A DNA stretch of 64,000 nt from Allolobophora icterica (lineage: Eukaryota > Annelida > Clitellata > Crassiclitellata > Lumbricidae), in assembly GCA_963556255.1 (NCBI GenBank), contig OY744604.1, forward strand, positions 72,422,279 through 72,486,278, written 5' to 3'. Below are positions 61,751 through 64,000 of this stretch, in pieces; position 1 is the stretch's first letter, and each line of letters starts with the position of its first letter. The position numbers were made by a program, and so were the translations under genes. Below the pieces are notes generated by a model, which saw only the letters and a list, made by a program, of their open reading frames with translations, did not search any database and was not told the DNA's origin.

Positions 61751-63902
61751 TTATTCTTCTGTAAAATGGTAGATAGTTAAAGCATGGCGTACAATAGCAA
61801 CCACCTCATTTCTCTCTCTATTGTATTGCAAATCATGGGACAAAATGAATTGGCCCTCGTCCAACAGCGAACAAGTAAAATTTAGGAGATTAAATTCTGA
61901 ATCTAACAGCTCCATTCTCTTGCGCCGATTGAGTATCAATATGCGTCCATAACTGTCTGCTTGACAAACATGCCCATGTGCACGAAGTGACGACTGATAT
62001 TGGCGTAGAATTGTGCCATCCATATCGACCTCCGTTAATTTTGTTTGCATTTGGTCGTTAGTTGAAACCAAGACAAGGTTTCCATTTGATTTTGGAATAA
62101 TGGCATGGAAAGACGAAAAATCTGAGGACAACCTGATTTCACGCTGCAAGGAACCATTCGCATTATACATGCTTATTACGGGAGATGGTTCACTTCTTAA
62201 GCGTCTTAGCCACCTGGAAAGGATTAAGCTACCATTGGAAGTTACGGAAAGAGTAGGATTTGGCAGCCATATGTCACTAATCAATGTTGAAATTTTAAAC
62301 TGGTGTTCATCATCTCTCGTAATGCGCAAGATTGAAATGTTATGAAATAATTTTCTATTTAATATATACAAGCAGTTTGACACGCTGCAAGCTGCGATGT
62401 TCGTCGGATCTGTTCTTGGTAGTGGGATGACATCTTTCACCACTGCCAGGTTGTTGCGGTCGTAAACAATAATTTTCTCTTCTCTGCAGAGTATGAATAT
62501 TTCATCTTTCAGTGTAGTCACTTTGGAGACGGAGAACTGGAGCGGAAACTGAAGCAAACTTTCCATATGAATCGTCTTCAGGGCTAAAACATATTTGTAC
62601 TGGTACTCTGTTACCCAAATTGCGCAAAAATAATGAAAAGTGTTAAACATAATTTTATTCTTTATAAAATACATACATGCATGCATGCATCTTTATGTGG
62701 AAAAACCAGTCTTGTTGTCCTCGAGACCAAGGTCTTGGTCTCGAGTGCACTCGAGTTCGTTTTTAAAAGTCTTGGTCTTGGTCTTGAGGTTCAAGGTCTT
62801 GGTCTTGGTCTTGAGGTTCAAAGTCTTGGTCTTGGTCTCGCAAGACCAAGACCAAGACCGGCTGTCAATATGAACAGTCATATAACAGAACTCAAGAATT
62901 CTGTATCAAGCCTGCTTGCATCATACGACCAATATCTATGAATGGATACAAGTCTTGTTGGTCAGGAAAACCCATTGGCAGCAGCAACAGTTATTCTGTA
63001 TCAGACGGTATGATAAACCATGGGAAGATTTCAAAAGGACTCACTATCTGTACATTTACATCCAGTGCTTGAAAAGCTTCTTTGTGTGTGTCAGCGACTT
63101 CAGCACCTGTAGAACGTATTTTTTCACATGGCGGAATTTTTATGAGGCCCACCAGGCACGTCTTGGTCAGAAAGTTCTGAGCGAATTGGTTTTTATAAAA
63201 TACAAAAGGCATTTGGAATAATAGTTTGCATGAAGGAGTCAGAAGGACTTTTGAATACAAATTCGGATTTCTCTGCAGTTTGCATTTAAAGTTAATTTGC
63301 TTGAATAAAATAAAAGACTAATGTTTTCATTAAAATAGCGAATATTCCGACTTGACAATTTTAGAAGTCTTGATCTGATTGCGATTTTTTGGGTCTTGGT
63401 CTGGTCTTGGTCTTGAGGTTCAAGGTCTTGGTCTTGGTCTTGAGGTTCAAGGTCTTGGTCTTGGTCTTGAGGTTTAAGGTCTTGACAACAAGACTGGGAA
63501 AAACTATTTATAAAATGGACTGTCCGTATAAATTCTACTTCAAGTGTGAAGTAGAATGTACAATAAACTTGACAGTGCAACCGATTAAAAATTATAAAGA
63601 AAATGCACTTTTGGCAAGGTCTTTTATGCCTATGAAACATGGAGATCTCATAAAGGTTGAAAGAGCAGACATGGACACTAGTTTAGGAAGCTACAACTAA
63701 GCTGGTTAAAAAACTACAAAAAATCAAAGATGAAACAATATAAGCGATCATGCCGATTTATTTATTCATGTCGGCTGGATTAATATCAAACAGGAAGAGA
63801 AATGTGTGATATCGAGAATGGAAGGAATCATGTCAACTTAATTTATGAATACGGATGACCTTCAGGTCCTCGTTTATTATTATTATTATTATAATTATTA
63901 TA

Positions 63903-63934
<32 letters not shown>

Positions 63935-64000
63935 CGCACACGACAACTCTGCATGCTTAATGAACTAACCAGTATCGTCTAAAGTCCTGTGGAGTGCATT
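61751..64000 (-). CDS. Unit 8: F-box/beta-propeller gene, 5' part beyond window
   Basis: Exon D is 61751-62583 (277 codons including stop) and the 3' end of exon C is 63970-64000, translating to NALHRTLDDTG before the GTTAGT donor. NALHRT replaces the NELHRT of relatives. Exons A and B and most of the F-box lie to the right of the window. The propeller is of the short type and is closest to unit 7 (VYDRNNLAVVKDVIPLPRTD, AACSVSNCLYILN, KSNGNLVLVSTN, LLDSEFNLLNF). Intron 3 contains a 790-bp hAT insertion. The visible frame is open. Confidence 0.83.
62707..63496 (+). mobile_element. hAT transposon relic in intron 3 of unit 8, TSD GGAAAAAC
   Basis: CAGTCTTGTTGTC and GACAACAAGACTG are inverted ends, and GGAAAAAC is duplicated at 62699-62706 and 63497-63504. 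Intron 3 of unit 5 has the uninterrupted site (GTGGAAAAACCATTTATAAAATGG near 39308). Both subterminal regions are tandem GGTCTTGGTCTTGAGGTTCAA units. The plus strand at about 63090-63175 encodes SATSAPVERIFSHGGIFMRP, the hATC signature, then a frameshift. Confidence 0.9.
63867..63934. repeat. (ATT)n microsatellite in intron 3 of unit 8
   Basis: About 65 bp of TTA/ATT trinucleotides with three ATAATT interruptions, just before the exon C donor. Confidence 0.92.

Overview
This is a stretch of intron-rich, TE-rich animal genome, not a microbial one. Its signs are GT-AG split genes, tRNA-derived SINEs, CR1/L2-like and RTE-like LINE relics, many hAT-type MITEs with 8-bp target-site duplications (TSDs), pogo-like transposon relics, a solo LTR and long microsatellites. 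The repeat mix suggests a marine invertebrate. The lineage cannot be fixed from the sequence; a non-vertebrate deuterostome is possible but only a weak guess.

The only convincing host genes are one tandem family, all on the minus strand: eight copies (units 1-8, left to right). I reconstructed the same four-exon model for every complete copy. Exon A (64 nt) encodes a short polar N-terminus starting MSKKR. Exon B (62 nt) carries a Myc-like nuclear localisation motif, AKRxKL. Exon C (208 nt) encodes an F-box-like domain (LPIEL...TVCSQW). Exon D (833-890 nt) encodes a roughly 280-295-residue beta-propeller-like domain. Intron phases (1, 0, 1) agree between copies. The predicted proteins, about 386-407 residues, look like F-box/propeller substrate receptors of SCF (Skp1-Cullin-F-box) ubiquitin ligases, probably nuclear.

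Units 1 (2730-7860), 2 (12248-15292), 3 (20539-24038), 4 (30147-33847) and 7 (51558-55039) appear intact. Unit 5 (38360-41784) lost its exon C splice donor at a LINE junction. Unit 6 (43534-47482) has a frameshift in the propeller. Unit 8 (61751 to the window edge) is cut by the end of the window. Each of the seven visible promoters has a paired CRE-like module (TGACGTCA plus a TGACGTC site about two helical turns away) 115-270 bp upstream of the ATG. This suggests shared bZIP (CREB/ATF-type) control.

Shared TE fossils and exon D length split the array into units 1-4 (longer propeller, SINE in intron 3) and units 5-8 (833-849 nt exon D, no SINE). Units 2 and 3 also share a MITE, and units 5 and 7 share about 1 kb of 3' flank. 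The spacers at 8-11, 16-20, 25-30, 34-37, 42-43, 48-51 and 55-61 kb are almost entirely transposon debris, much of it nested, with TSDs still readable.
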